A DNA stretch of 64,000 nucleotides from NCBI GenBank assembly GCA_947447375.1, contig CANFJB010000009.1, forward strand, positions 1 through 64,000, in the 5' to 3' direction. The position numbers and the translations under genes were made by a program. The stretch comes from Bacteroidota bacterium. GTDB lineage: Bacteria; Bacteroidota; Bacteroidia; Flavobacteriales; Flavobacteriaceae. A model generated the notes under the pieces. That model searched no databases. It had not been told where the DNA came from and saw only the letters and a list, made by a program, of their open reading frames with translations. This document shows, one piece after another, positions 15,764 through 24,841 of the stretch (within the stretch, counting starts at the first letter, position 1; every line of letters begins with the position of its first letter).

Positions 15764-18172
15764 TTACCTTAACAATGAAAAGTGAGATTTGAAAGTTCTC
15801 GAAACATTAATTCCATTGCTATCTTTTTCAGTATATTCTAAAACAAACCAATAATCGGTTGCTGGTAAAGGTTTTCCGTTGTAATTTCCGTCCCATCCAA
15901 GCCCTAATGGGTTGAGTTGAGTAATTAATTTCCCGTACCTATCAAAGATGTAAATTTTTGCAGACGGTTGGTTTTGAATGGCATATATATTCCAATAATC
16001 GTTGTAATTATCTCCGTTTGGTGTGAAATAATTAGGGTAATCTATAACCAAAGTGGAGGTTTTCAAATTGGTACAATTATTAGCATCGTGAACGGTAATC
16101 GTGTGTAATCCTGTTGGAACTAAAGTAAACACATTTGACAGTTGAAATGGTCCATTATCAAGTTGATATAAAAAGGGACCTGTTCCATTATTAACAACGA
16201 CATTTACATTTGCATTATCAGATAAATTGTTGTCAACATAAGCATACAAACTAACTGCAGGATTTGCAGCTGAAACAATTGCAGAAACGGCAGGAGATGA
16301 TATACATCCGGTACTTGTATTTGTAGCAACTACAGAATAGTTTCCAATTGCTGATGCTAAATAGGTATTTTGAAAATAATTTAGAATTGGATTTGTATTA
16401 AAAGTCCAGTTAAAAGTATGGTTTAAATTACTTAATCCTGTGTCTAATAAGTAGTTTCTAAATATGCTTCCAGAAGCATCTACACAAATAGAACCATCAG
16501 TTAATATTGGTTTTGGCAACGGATTTACTCTAACAGAAAATATGCTTGGGCTTCCAATACAACTATTAAAAGTAGGCGTTACGGTATAATTTACAAGGCC
16601 AAGTGAAGTGCTTGAATTTTGTAAAACTTGTGAAATTTGATTACCTATACCATTTGAAGCGCCGGTTGGCCCATAGGTAGCGGCCGTCCACGAAAAAGTA
16701 CTTCCATTTATATTTGAAGTTAAAGGAATATTTGTGGTTTGATTACTACAAATACTTGGATTGCTTATGTTGATTAAACTCGGTTTCGGATTGACTGTAA
16801 CCGTTGCTGTACTTGGTGAACTAGCACATCCAGCTGCTGTTGCTATAATATTGTAATTGACAGTTCCTGGAATTAGATTGGCATTAACTAATGTTTGGTT
16901 GATACTATTTCCAGCTCCATTTAGCGCACCAGTAACACCATTTTGAGTTGTTGTCCAGCTATAAGTTGTACCGTTTGTTGGACTAGATAATGTAAGTGCT
17001 GTAGTATCGTCAGTACAAATTGTTTGAGCTAATGGGTTTATGGAAATTGTAGGTGGTGCGACTAAATTCACAGTTTGGTTTGTTGTATTGGTACAACCAG
17101 CGCTGTTGGTTACTGCAAGGGAAATAGTGTAACTTCCAGGGCCAGAAAATACGTTCGTTGGATTTGGAGAAGTTGATGTGCCATTACTAAAATTCCATGA
17201 AAAATTAGTCAATGAAGTTCCTGTTGGAGTAGTAGTTGAATTACTTGAAAAAACAGCATTATTAAAACAAGTACTTGTTAGTGTAAACGCAGCAGTTGGA
17301 TCTACAGGTCTTAGAATAGAAGAAATATCTACAACACATCCTGTTACCGAAGTTAAAGTACAAGTGTAAATATCCCCTATAACTGGATTATTTACAGTAA
17401 TTGATTGTGTAGTTGCTCCAGTATTCCAAAGGTAACTAAATCCTAAAGGTGCCGTTAAAACTGCACTAACTGAATTAATACAATAATTAGTTGTGATTTC
17501 AAGTGGTGAACAAAATGCATCAATATAAGCATAACCAAAATGACCTCCCAAATCACAATCTCCAGTAGCAAATTCAATGGTAATCGATTGACCAATATAA
17601 GGAGACAAATCGAGACCTACTGTAGTCCAATTTTTATATCTAATAGGAACAGTAGAAAGTGGAGTATTACATGATTGAAAACCAGGAATATTTGAATCTG
17701 AAACTACTGCATATTGCCCACAAACTGGATCGATAACCTGATTGGAAGAGTTTAATATTTTTATTTCAAATCGAGGTTGATCGGCAGCGGTATGATCACC
17801 TGGATTTTGAAAAACAACCGCATATTTATATATGAAAAGCGCATTTGACGGATCTACTAATGGAATAGTGTAAGACAGTTTTTCGGCTTGTCTTCCGGTA
17901 CTGGAGTTTCCTAATCTTGCAGAAAAAGTACCGCCCGGAGCTACTACAGGAACAACATTACAGGTAAAAGGATCGGTTCCTGTTCCGGTCATAATAGTGT
18001 GTCTACCATTAATTATTGCCGATGCGGTAGTATTTATTGGGCAACAAGTACCAGTTTGTCCTTGCCATCCGTTTAAATTTCCCAACTCAAAATCAGCATT
18101 TACACAAGAAGAGGTTTGTGAATAAGAGAAAAAGCTTGCTATAAATAGTATGAGGAATAGGAGTTTTTTCAT
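15764..18172 (-). CDS. Large secreted PKD-repeat protein with T9SS type B (gliding motility-associated) C-terminal domain
   Basis: An 802-residue cell-surface protein. The signal peptide ends at FFSYSQT, followed by a cysteine-containing N-terminal module (about 20-225). A PKD domain comes next (about 295-370, with the FSGPGSYTISLAVTN motif), then repeated PKD-like/Ig-like modules with VTVNPKPS-type linkers. The last 90 residues begin YFTPNGDNYNDYWNI and contain IYIFDRYGKLI and WDGNYNGKPLPATDYWF, the type B sorting domain used by SprB-like adhesins. Binding partner unknown; an adhesin role is inferred. A PorP/SprF-type gene, the class needed to secrete such proteins, lies 3.8 kb away. Confidence 0.9.
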   Translation of the reverse strand: MKKLLFLILFIASFFSYSQTSSCVNADFELGNLNGWQGQTGTCCPINTTASAIINGRHTIMTGTGTDPFTCNVVPVVAPGGTFSARLGNSSTGRQAEKLSYTIPLVDPSNALFIYKYAVVFQNPGDHTAADQPRFEIKILNSSNQVIDPVCGQYAVVSDSNIPGFQSCNTPLSTVPIRYKNWTTVGLDLSPYIGQSITIEFATGDCDLGGHFGYAYIDAFCSPLEITTNYCINSVSAVLTAPLGFSYLWNTGATTQSITVNNPVIGDIYTCTLTSVTGCVVDISSILRPVDPTAAFTLTSTCFNNAVFSSNSTTTPTGTSLTNFSWNFSNGTSTSPNPTNVFSGPGSYTISLAVTNSAGCTNTTNQTVNLVAPPTISINPLAQTICTDDTTALTLSSPTNGTTYSWTTTQNGVTGALNGAGNSINQTLVNANLIPGTVNYNIIATAAGCASSPSTATVTVNPKPSLINISNPSICSNQTTNIPLTSNINGSTFSWTAATYGPTGASNGIGNQISQVLQNSSTSLGLVNYTVTPTFNSCIGSPSIFSVRVNPLPKPILTDGSICVDASGSIFRNYLLDTGLSNLNHTFNWTFNTNPILNYFQNTYLASAIGNYSVVATNTSTGCISSPAVSAIVSAANPAVSLYAYVDNNLSDNANVNVVVNNGTGPFLYQLDNGPFQLSNVFTLVPTGLHTITVHDANNCTNLKTSTLVIDYPNYFTPNGDNYNDYWNIYAIQNQPSAKIYIFDRYGKLITQLNPLGLGWDGNYNGKPLPATDYWFVLEYTEKDSNGINVSRTFKSHFSLLR

Positions 18173-18508
18173 GTAATTTATTTTTTGATATCAATATGAA
18201 TTCTAATCAATTCAATTGCAATTCTTGTTTGAAGCTTTTTTTGAGGGAAAAGGGATTTATTTTTTAATGGCTTATGTCATTACAAATTTAGGAATTTATA
18301 TTAACATAGTTTGAATAATTAATTTATTAATAAATTCAATTAGTTAACGTTGGGGTTTTTTGAGTAATCGTGATGAAAATATATTTTTATTTTATTTATT
18401 GAATTTCATAGAATTTAACTTCCTTTCCATATTATTAATTGAACTATATTTCGTATTTTAGTACGCTACAATATTAAAATTAGATTTAATCCAATTACAT
18501 TTTTTATT
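18173..18508. other. Divergent intergenic region
   Basis: These 336 AT-rich bases separate the type B cargo gene from the DUF2130 gene. I see only candidate promoter boxes: TAAATTTG on the minus strand (18283-18290) for the cargo, and an imperfect TATTTTAG on the plus strand (18454-18461). No small gene, RNA or repeat could be supported. Confidence 0.5.
18283..18290 (-). promoter_or_regulatory. Candidate -7 box for the type B cargo gene
   Basis: On the minus strand the sequence is TAAATTTG, matching TAnnTTTG, about 110 bases before the start codon. Confidence 0.35.
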
Positions 18509-19756
18509 ATGAACGAAATTATTTGTCCCAATTGTAAAAAAGCATTTAAAGTTGATGAAGCAGGATTTGCTGATATTTTAAAACAAGTTCGCGACCATCA
18601 GTTCGAAGAAGAATTGGAAAAACGATTAAAGCTAGCTGAAATTGAAAAAGAAAGCGCTGTTAAATTAGCTGAAGCCAATCTTAAAAATGTACTACAGGAG
18701 AATTTAACCAAAAAAGACATAGAGCTTTCTCAAATGATAGCAGCTAAAGAAGCTGAGATTTCGGAGATTAAATCCAAATTGGAAAATGCGGAACTTCAAA
18801 AACAGCTTTCTGTAACTGAGGCAGTTCAAAAAATTGAAAAAGAGCGTGATGCTTTGGCAAATGATTTAAAAAGTAAGGAAACAGAAGCTCAATTGCTTGA
18901 AAAATCATTGAATGAAAAATTTGCTGCAGCGCTCAAAACCAAAGATGAAATCATCAAAATGAAAGATGATGAAATTGATTTGCGCAAAGATTTAAAGCTA
19001 AAGCTTTCAACTAAAATGATAGGAGAAACACTAGAACAGCATTGTGAAACCGAGTTTAATAAATTACGTTCAACTGCTTTTCAAAAAGCGTATTTTGAAA
19101 AAGACAACGATTCAAAGTCGGGCACTAAAGGAGATTATATCTATCGTGAAAATGACGAACATGGAAATGAAATTATTTCAATTATGTTTGAAATGAAAAA
19201 TGAAGCAGATGCTACTGCTACAAAAAGAAAAAATGAAGAATTTTTTAAAGTATTAGACAAAAACAGAAACGAAAAAAAATGTGAATATGCGGTTTTGGTT
19301 TCTACATTAGAAGCTGATAATGACTTGTACAACATGGGAATTGTTGAAGTGTCTTATAAATTTCCCAAAATGTATGTGATACGCCCACAGTTTTTCATTC
19401 CTATTATTACCTTGCTTCGAAATGCCTCGATGAATTCAATGCAATACAAAGCGGAATTGAGTTCTATTAGAAATCAAAATATTGACATTACTAACTTTGA
19501 AGACAACATAACTAAATTCAAAGAGGGCTTTGCCAAAAACTATGACTTGGCAAGTAGACAGTTTAAAACAGCAATTGATGAAATAGATAAAACAATTGAT
19601 CATTTACAAAAGACAAAAGATGCTCTTCTATCCTCTGTTAACAACCTTCGTTTAGCTAATAATAAAGCGGATGAATTGACCATTAAAAAATTAACTCAAG
19701 GTAATCCAACAATGAAAGCTAAATTTGATGAACTTTCAAATAATAAGTTGTTATAA
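18509..19756 (+). CDS. DUF2130 protein: zinc-knuckle, coiled coil and possible nuclease-like domain
   Basis: A 415-residue soluble protein. The N-terminus holds one CPNCKKAF knuckle (residues 5-12). A long charged coiled coil follows (about 20-170), then the DUF2130 domain (about 170-360) with [19 protein letters not shown] and [17 protein letters not shown], and a second short coiled coil (about 355-395). The Asp in GDYIYRE followed by the Glu-x-Lys of FEMKNE resembles a PD-(D/E)XK nuclease core and the architecture recalls RmuC; both are my inference. The function of the family is not known to me. The gene stands alone, convergent with the DUF350-like gene. Confidence 0.8.
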   Translation: MNEIICPNCKKAFKVDEAGFADILKQVRDHQFEEELEKRLKLAEIEKESAVKLAEANLKNVLQENLTKKDIELSQMIAAKEAEISEIKSKLENAELQKQLSVTEAVQKIEKERDALANDLKSKETEAQLLEKSLNEKFAAALKTKDEIIKMKDDEIDLRKDLKLKLSTKMIGETLEQHCETEFNKLRSTAFQKAYFEKDNDSKSGTKGDYIYRENDEHGNEIISIMFEMKNEADATATKRKNEEFFKVLDKNRNEKKCEYAVLVSTLEADNDLYNMGIVEVSYKFPKMYVIRPQFFIPIITLLRNASMNSMQYKAELSSIRNQNIDITNFEDNITKFKEGFAKNYDLASRQFKTAIDEIDKTIDHLQKTKDALLSSVNNLRLANNKADELTIKKLTQGNPTMKAKFDELSNNKLL

Positions 19757-19774
19757 AGCTGATTTCATGCTCTA

Positions 19775-20281
19775 TTAAATAAATGTTGGTATTTGTGGAT
19801 AAGGGATAAGAGTTTCACATAAAATCCCCACATATTCATCAACAATAATTGATAGCCCAACGATGATTGCAGCCGTGATTATTGCAACCGCAATATTGTT
19901 GTTTTTTATTTCCTCACCTTCATTGATATCGGTTAAATTAAACAATACAAATAACCCAGATGAAATTACTAAAATAGCACAAAAGAAACCAATAAATACA
20001 AACATGGTAATGTAACCATAGGTATTCAATAGTGATTCTAAAGTAAAAGTATTATCAGGATTTAGAAATCGTGCTGCATTTAAGGCGGGGCTAATAATTG
20101 AGGATAAAATAAATGATCCTGAAATAATAATTCCTACTTGGAAAATGGCAAAAGCGGTATTGTTTTTTTCAATTTTATAAATTTTCATCATAAAATATCG
20201 AATAATTCGGTACAATACAAATAAGGAACTAATACCTATTCCAAAGGCCAATAAAAATTGAATAATACTAATTGTTTTCAT
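19775..20281 (-). CDS. DUF350-like integral membrane protein
   Basis: A 168-residue protein with about four membrane helices arranged as two similar halves. Each half has an asparagine-containing motif before a helix (NNTAFAIFQVGIIISG near residue 40; KNNNIAVAIITAAIIVG near 125), the pattern of tandem DUF350 units. The C-terminus LCETLIPYPQIPTF is polar. ATG at 20281 is chosen; the frame extends upstream to 20317 inside the preceding gene. It begins ten bases after the stop of the transglutaminase-like gene, so the two form an operon. Function unknown; DUF350 proteins are often encoded with amidoligase or PspA-type envelope genes, from recalled knowledge. Confidence 0.65.
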   Translation of the reverse strand: MKTISIIQFLLAFGIGISSLFVLYRIIRYFMMKIYKIEKNNTAFAIFQVGIIISGSFILSSIISPALNAARFLNPDNTFTLESLLNTYGYITMFVFIGFFCAILVISSGLFVLFNLTDINEGEEIKNNNIAVAIITAAIIVGLSIIVDEYVGILCETLIPYPQIPTFI

Positions 20282-20291
20282 AGTTAAAAAA

Positions 20292-21368
20292 TTAAAAATT
20301 ATTTGAATATAAGGCAATATCCCAATTGGAAATATCGCGTTGTTGAGGTGAAATCATGCCTAGTCTAAATCCTTTATTAGTAAGCTCAACACCGTAATGG
20401 TTCAAACCGTCAATTGTTTTATAAATTCCATTTCCAACAGGTAAACCAACTCCTAGAACGCAGTGTCCATAGATTTTACTAACCCAAATTGAAGAGGAAA
20501 TTTTTAATTTACTGAGAATTGCAAAACCCAATAAACTTCGAGTATCACAGTCTCCTTTTAAATTGTGCAAAAACTCATAAGGTGCTTGTACTCCGCCTGG
20601 AATATTAGCTAAACAAGGTCTTTTTTCTTTGTGGTATTTTACAATATAGGAATCAGCAGATTCATATTCCATAATCTGTTTACAGGTATTTTGATGAACT
20701 AATACATAAGGAATTTCTTGAATAAAAGTGGTAACCATTTCTGCAGTTTGCAATTGATTCAGCTGTTTTTCCTTGGATTCTTTAGCAAATAATGTCGCAA
20801 TTGAATCTATTTTGTTTTTATCAAAATCAACTAAATTCAAATATAATTTATTGTAGTATTCTATAGGATCCGGGGAAGCAACTCTATAATTATATTCGAC
20901 TGTTTTGTGGTTTAGTTTTGTTTCTACATAAGAAAGATAACGAGTATTGTATTTTAAGTCGTAAATATTGGCATAAAAATCATACCACTTAATGTCTTTT
21001 TCAACAATATAGTCTGTTTTATTTTTTGCAGATTCTTCATTCACTTCTTTCGGTTCAAAAATCCTCACAACCCCATCTTTTTTATCTATTGTAGGGTCGA
21101 TTAAATAACCATTATTTGAAAAAATTGTAAATAATATAAATAATAATGCTGAAGCAAATAAACTATTAAAGAGTGTTTTGAGCTTGTTTTTTTCGAAGAA
21201 TCTAGTAATTAACCAACCAAGAAATGTTAAACAAATGAAGTAAAAAAAATCATTGAAAAACACATAAAAAAACCCTAATAAAATTAGCCAGAAAAATAAT
21301 CCAATAAAAAGAAAAAAAACTCTCACAAATAGTAGGGTATAATTAATAATAAGCTTCTGAATTTTCAA
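20292..21368 (-). CDS. Membrane-anchored transglutaminase-like cysteine protein
   Basis: A 358-residue protein with two or three strongly hydrophobic, aromatic-rich helices in the first 95 residues and a soluble domain after them. A Cys-His-Asp arrangement of the transglutaminase/papain-like fold is visible: Cys274 in KGDCDTRSLLGFA, His302 in YGHCVLGVG and Asp320 in KTIDGLNH. Such domains act as proteases, amidases or cross-linkers. It is co-transcribed with the DUF350-like membrane gene downstream. No substrate can be named. The family call rests on motif geometry only. Confidence 0.6.
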   Translation of the reverse strand: MKIQKLIINYTLLFVRVFFLFIGLFFWLILLGFFYVFFNDFFYFICLTFLGWLITRFFEKNKLKTLFNSLFASALLFILFTIFSNNGYLIDPTIDKKDGVVRIFEPKEVNEESAKNKTDYIVEKDIKWYDFYANIYDLKYNTRYLSYVETKLNHKTVEYNYRVASPDPIEYYNKLYLNLVDFDKNKIDSIATLFAKESKEKQLNQLQTAEMVTTFIQEIPYVLVHQNTCKQIMEYESADSYIVKYHKEKRPCLANIPGGVQAPYEFLHNLKGDCDTRSLLGFAILSKLKISSSIWVSKIYGHCVLGVGLPVGNGIYKTIDGLNHYGVELTNKGFRLGMISPQQRDISNWDIALYSNNF

Positions 21369-21488
21369 ATCGAGATCGCTTGACTTCTTAATCTGTTTGT
21401 AATAAAAATTATTTAGATAAAAATACTAAAAAATAGAGCAGGTTACTCTTTTTTAAGTAGAATTTAATAAATCAATGGATTTTTCATT

Positions 21489-21614
21489 ATGGCGGGATTT
21501 TATATACTAGTTGGTTTTGTCTTTATTTTATTTCAGCAGGAATTGATAAAAAATCCGGTTTGCAATTTTATAATTAGAAAAATACTAAACAAAAACGGTG
21601 ATGAGCAAAATTAA
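21489..21614 (+). CDS. Candidate small membrane protein (41 aa)
   Basis: An ATG frame of 41 codons encodes one hydrophobic segment (AGFYILVGFVFILF) followed by a basic, polar tail ending KNGDEQN. It overlaps the start of the next small gene by 14 bases, an arrangement that favours translational coupling. No homology is claimed. It is too short to be certain; the evidence is the single-helix character and the overlap. Confidence 0.35.
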   Translation: MAGFYILVGFVFILFQQELIKNPVCNFIIRKILNKNGDEQN

Positions 21615-21888
21615 TGAAATGAATTTATTGTTGATAAAGAGAGATTTATTAATAGAAAACCAAAAAGCCGAATTAGAAGCACTGAAATTACAATTTGATG
21701 AAACTCGTAAAGTGTTGCGTCCCATCAATATTATAAAAAAAACTTTATCAATAAAAGAGGTCAAATCCAACTTGATTAATATTGCTTTGGGATTAGCTAC
21801 CAATTATATAATCGATAAGTTTCCTTCGATTTCTATTGAGAATAAATTCCCAAAATTAGTAAAGCGCATTTTAAAATTAATAAATTAA
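21601..21888 (+). CDS. Small coiled-coil protein of unknown function
   Basis: A 95-residue protein that I do not recognise. Residues 1-40 form a charged heptad-like helix (NEMNLLLIKRDLLIENQKAELEAL, read here in two parts), the middle is KTLSIKEVKSNLINIALGLATNYIIDKFPS and the end is basic (LVKRILKLIN). The central segment could associate with membrane. The start could be GTG 21598 or ATG 21601. It lies between the transglutaminase-like gene (divergent) and porP, 53 bases before the latter. Confidence 0.6.
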   Translation: MSKINEMNLLLIKRDLLIENQKAELEALKLQFDETRKVLRPINIIKKTLSIKEVKSNLINIALGLATNYIIDKFPSISIENKFPKLVKRILKLIN

Positions 21889-21941
21889 TACAACCACCTC
21901 TTTTTTTTCTTATTTTTACTTGAATATAATAAAAGTTAAAT

Positions 21942-22856
21942 TTGAAAATAACATTTCCTTTTTTTAGTTTATTCTTCTTGCTCGTAAATTCTATTTATGG
22001 TCAACAAGAAGCACAATATTCTCAATACATGTACAATACCATTTCAGTAAATCCAGCTTATGCGGGTTCTAGAAATGTTTTAAGTGTATTAGCATTGCAT
22101 CGATCTCAATGGGTTGGTTTTGATGGAGCCCCAACTACAAGTACCTTTTCAATTAATACTCCAATTCCAGAAACTAATATAGGACTTGGAATTTCGGCTG
22201 TTTCTGATCGAATTGGTCCTACTGAACAAAATACTTTTTCAGGTGATATTTCTTATACCATACAATTAAGTGAAAAGACTAAATTGTCATTTGGTGTAAA
22301 AGGAACGGCAAGCTATTTTAGTTTTGATCAATATAAAGTCACCCCATTTCAAGCAAACGATCCAAAGTGGAAAAGTTTAAGTTCCAAAATGTCTCCAAAT
22401 TTTGGGGTGGGTACCTTCCTTCATTCAGATCAATATTACCTAGGAGTCTCTATTCCAAACATCATGGAATCAAATTATTATAATGACAATGATATAACTA
22501 TCAATTCCCAAAGAATGAATTATTATTTAATTGGGGGTTATGTTTTTGATGTTTCCAATTGGATAAAGTTTAAACCTGCAGTTGTTTCTAAAATAGTTTC
22601 AGGTGCACCAGTACAACTAGATCTTTCTGGTAACGTAATGTTTATGGATAAGTTAGTTTTAGGAGCTGCTTATAGATGGGATGCCGCCGTAAGTGGATTA
22701 GCTGGATTCCAAGTCAATGACGCTTTATTTATAGGGTATAGCTATGATTTTGATACGACTTCTTTGTCGAAGTATAATTATGGCTCTCATGAGGTTTTTA
22801 TACGCTATGAATTTATTTTCAAAAAAGATAAATTGGTTTCACCTCGATTTTTTTAA
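21942..22856 (+). CDS. PorP/SprF family type IX secretion protein
   Basis: A 304-residue outer-membrane beta-barrel of the PorP/SprF family. It has a signal peptide ending NSIYGQ, then the diagnostic AQYSQYMYNTISVNPAYAGSR and LHRSQWVGFDGAP segments, and a C-terminus FIRYEF typical of the family. Members dock type B sorting-domain cargo such as SprB to the T9SS. The only usable start is TTG 21942: no ATG lies in frame before the upstream stop at 21930, and the signal peptide begins here. It forms a two-gene unit with the PorE-like gene 11 bases downstream. Confidence 0.93.
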   Translation: MKITFPFFSLFFLLVNSIYGQQEAQYSQYMYNTISVNPAYAGSRNVLSVLALHRSQWVGFDGAPTTSTFSINTPIPETNIGLGISAVSDRIGPTEQNTFSGDISYTIQLSEKTKLSFGVKGTASYFSFDQYKVTPFQANDPKWKSLSSKMSPNFGVGTFLHSDQYYLGVSIPNIMESNYYNDNDITINSQRMNYYLIGGYVFDVSNWIKFKPAVVSKIVSGAPVQLDLSGNVMFMDKLVLGAAYRWDAAVSGLAGFQVNDALFIGYSYDFDTTSLSKYNYGSHEVFIRYEFIFKKDKLVSPRFF

Positions 22857-22867
22857 TCTAAATAATT

Positions 22868-24808
22868 ATGAAAAATATATTTTACTCGTTACTATTTAGT
22901 TTTGCTATTGGTGCTTTTGCCCAAAATCCAAAAATTAGCAATGGTGATAAACTAAACCAAAAATTAGCTTATATAGACGCAATAAAGACCTATGAAAAAA
23001 TAGTTAAGAAAGGTTTTATTAATCCCGAAATATGTCAGAAAATTGGTGATGCCTATTATTTTAATGCCAATTATGTAATTGCTGCAGAATGGTACCAAAA
23101 AGCATTTTCTCTAACTACCAATTTGAATCCAGAATACTATTATCGATATGCTTTAACCCTGAAATCAACAGGTCAAATCGAAGAATCGGATAGGTTTATG
23201 ACAAAATATATTTCATTGGTTCCTGAACAAAACCGAGCTCAAATATTTAAAAAAAATAACAATTATAAAGAATATATTAAACTCAATTCGGATAGATTTG
23301 AAATTAAATCGCTAACTATAAATTCTCCAAATTCCGATTTTGGAGGTTCATTCTACAAAGATCAACTGGTGTTTTCATCTTCTAGAGAATCAAAAAGTAT
23401 TTTTATAAGAACCCACTCTTGGACAGGTTTACCATTCACTTCTTTATTTTCGGGAACCATAACCTCTGATGGATTGGTTTCTGATGCTAAAAAGTTTGCA
23501 AAATCTATCGATTCGAAATTTAATGAATCAACTCCAGTTTTTACAAAAGATGGCAATACCGTTTATTTCACAAGAAATAATTTTATAAAAGGTAAAAAAG
23601 GGCAAAATGCAGAAGGAACAGTTTTTTTAAAAATTTACCGAGCTCAAAAAAATCAAAAACAAGAATGGGATAATGTTACCGAACTTCCATTTAATTCAGA
23701 TAATTTTCAAGTCGCACATCCTGCTTTAAGTCCAGATGAAAAAACATTGTATTTTGCTTCTGATCGTCCGGGAACTTTAGGAAAATCGGATATTTATAAA
23801 GTGGAGATTAAACCAAATGGAAATTTTGGTGAACCAGAAAATTTAGGAAAAACTATCAATACTGAAGGACGGGAAACTTTTCCTTTCATTTCTGAATCGG
23901 GGATTTTATATTTCGCTTCAGACGGAAGACCTGGTTTAGGAGGACTTGATATTTTCCAAGTCGATATTAATAAAATTGATAAAATAAATTCTGTTTTGAA
24001 TATTGGTGCCCCCGTAAATGGAGCTATGGATGATTTTTCATTTTGTATTAATGAAACTACAAATCAAGGTTTTTTTACATCAAATAGAGAAGGTGGGGAA
24101 GGAAACGATGATATTTATGGATTTACCCAAAACAAACCAATTTTGTATCCATGCGAACAACAATTAGCCGGGAATGTTACAGATAAACAAACTAATGAAA
24201 TTCTTCCAGGTTCAGAAGTTACCTTGTTCTCAAAAGACAATCAAGTGATTAGTACTCAATTTTCTAATGATAAAGGGGAGTTCAATTTTGGATATGTAGA
24301 TTGTAATGCTTCTTTCTTTATTAGAGCATCAAAAACAGACTATTCTACAGATGAGAAAGACATTCAAATACCAAATTATACAGGTGAAACGAAAACAACT
24401 TTAGCGATAGAGAAAACACAAATACCAATTGTTCCAGGAACCGATTTGTCAAAAGTTTTCCATATTAAAGAAATTTATTTTGATCTTGACAAATACAATA
24501 TCCGTAAAGATGCCGCTATTGAATTGGCTAAAATTTTAGAGGTATTATTGGAATATCCTACAATGAAAATTGCAATTAATTCGCATACCGATAGTCGCCA
24601 AACACATGTTTATAATGTTGTCTTATCTGATAATCGTGCTAAATCAACTAGAAAATGGTTAATCAAGCAAGGTATTTCTGCAGATAGGTTAACTGCAAAA
24701 GGTTATGGTGAAACCAAATTAGTAAACAATTGTTCTGATGGGGTTGAGTGTACTGAAGAGCAACACCAAGCCAATAGAAGAAGTGAATTCATAGTAATTT
24801 CATTATAA
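22868..24808 (+). CDS. PorE-like OmpA-family protein (TPR, PD40 propeller, carboxypeptidase-regulatory and OmpA domains)
   Basis: A 646-residue exported protein with the four-part layout of PorE of the T9SS. TPR repeats occupy about residues 20-130. A PD40 beta-propeller follows (about 140-430, with LSPDEKTLYFASDRPG and SGILYFASDGRPGLGGLDIF), then a carboxypeptidase-regulatory-like domain (about 435-520). The OmpA peptidoglycan-binding domain covers about 535-646 (INSHTDSRQTH, RAKSTRKWLIKQGI, ANRRSEF). It probably tethers the secretion complex to peptidoglycan. It is paired with PorP/SprF upstream. Whether it is the core PorE or a cargo-specific paralogue cannot be told. Confidence 0.88.
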   Translation: MKNIFYSLLFSFAIGAFAQNPKISNGDKLNQKLAYIDAIKTYEKIVKKGFINPEICQKIGDAYYFNANYVIAAEWYQKAFSLTTNLNPEYYYRYALTLKSTGQIEESDRFMTKYISLVPEQNRAQIFKKNNNYKEYIKLNSDRFEIKSLTINSPNSDFGGSFYKDQLVFSSSRESKSIFIRTHSWTGLPFTSLFSGTITSDGLVSDAKKFAKSIDSKFNESTPVFTKDGNTVYFTRNNFIKGKKGQNAEGTVFLKIYRAQKNQKQEWDNVTELPFNSDNFQVAHPALSPDEKTLYFASDRPGTLGKSDIYKVEIKPNGNFGEPENLGKTINTEGRETFPFISESGILYFASDGRPGLGGLDIFQVDINKIDKINSVLNIGAPVNGAMDDFSFCINETTNQGFFTSNREGGEGNDDIYGFTQNKPILYPCEQQLAGNVTDKQTNEILPGSEVTLFSKDNQVISTQFSNDKGEFNFGYVDCNASFFIRASKTDYSTDEKDIQIPNYTGETKTTLAIEKTQIPIVPGTDLSKVFHIKEIYFDLDKYNIRKDAAIELAKILEVLLEYPTMKIAINSHTDSRQTHVYNVVLSDNRAKSTRKWLIKQGISADRLTAKGYGETKLVNNCSDGVECTEEQHQANRRSEFIVISL

Positions 24809-24810
24809 AA

Positions 24811-24840
24811 AAAACGCCCTAATTAAAGGGCGTTTTTTTT
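24811..24840. terminator. Bidirectional Rho-independent terminator
   Basis: CGCCCT (24815-24820) pairs with AGGGCG (24827-24832), flanked by an A run and a T run. It serves both the PorE-like gene and the convergent peptidase gene, whose stop lies two bases away. Confidence 0.88.
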
Positions 24841-24841
24841 A

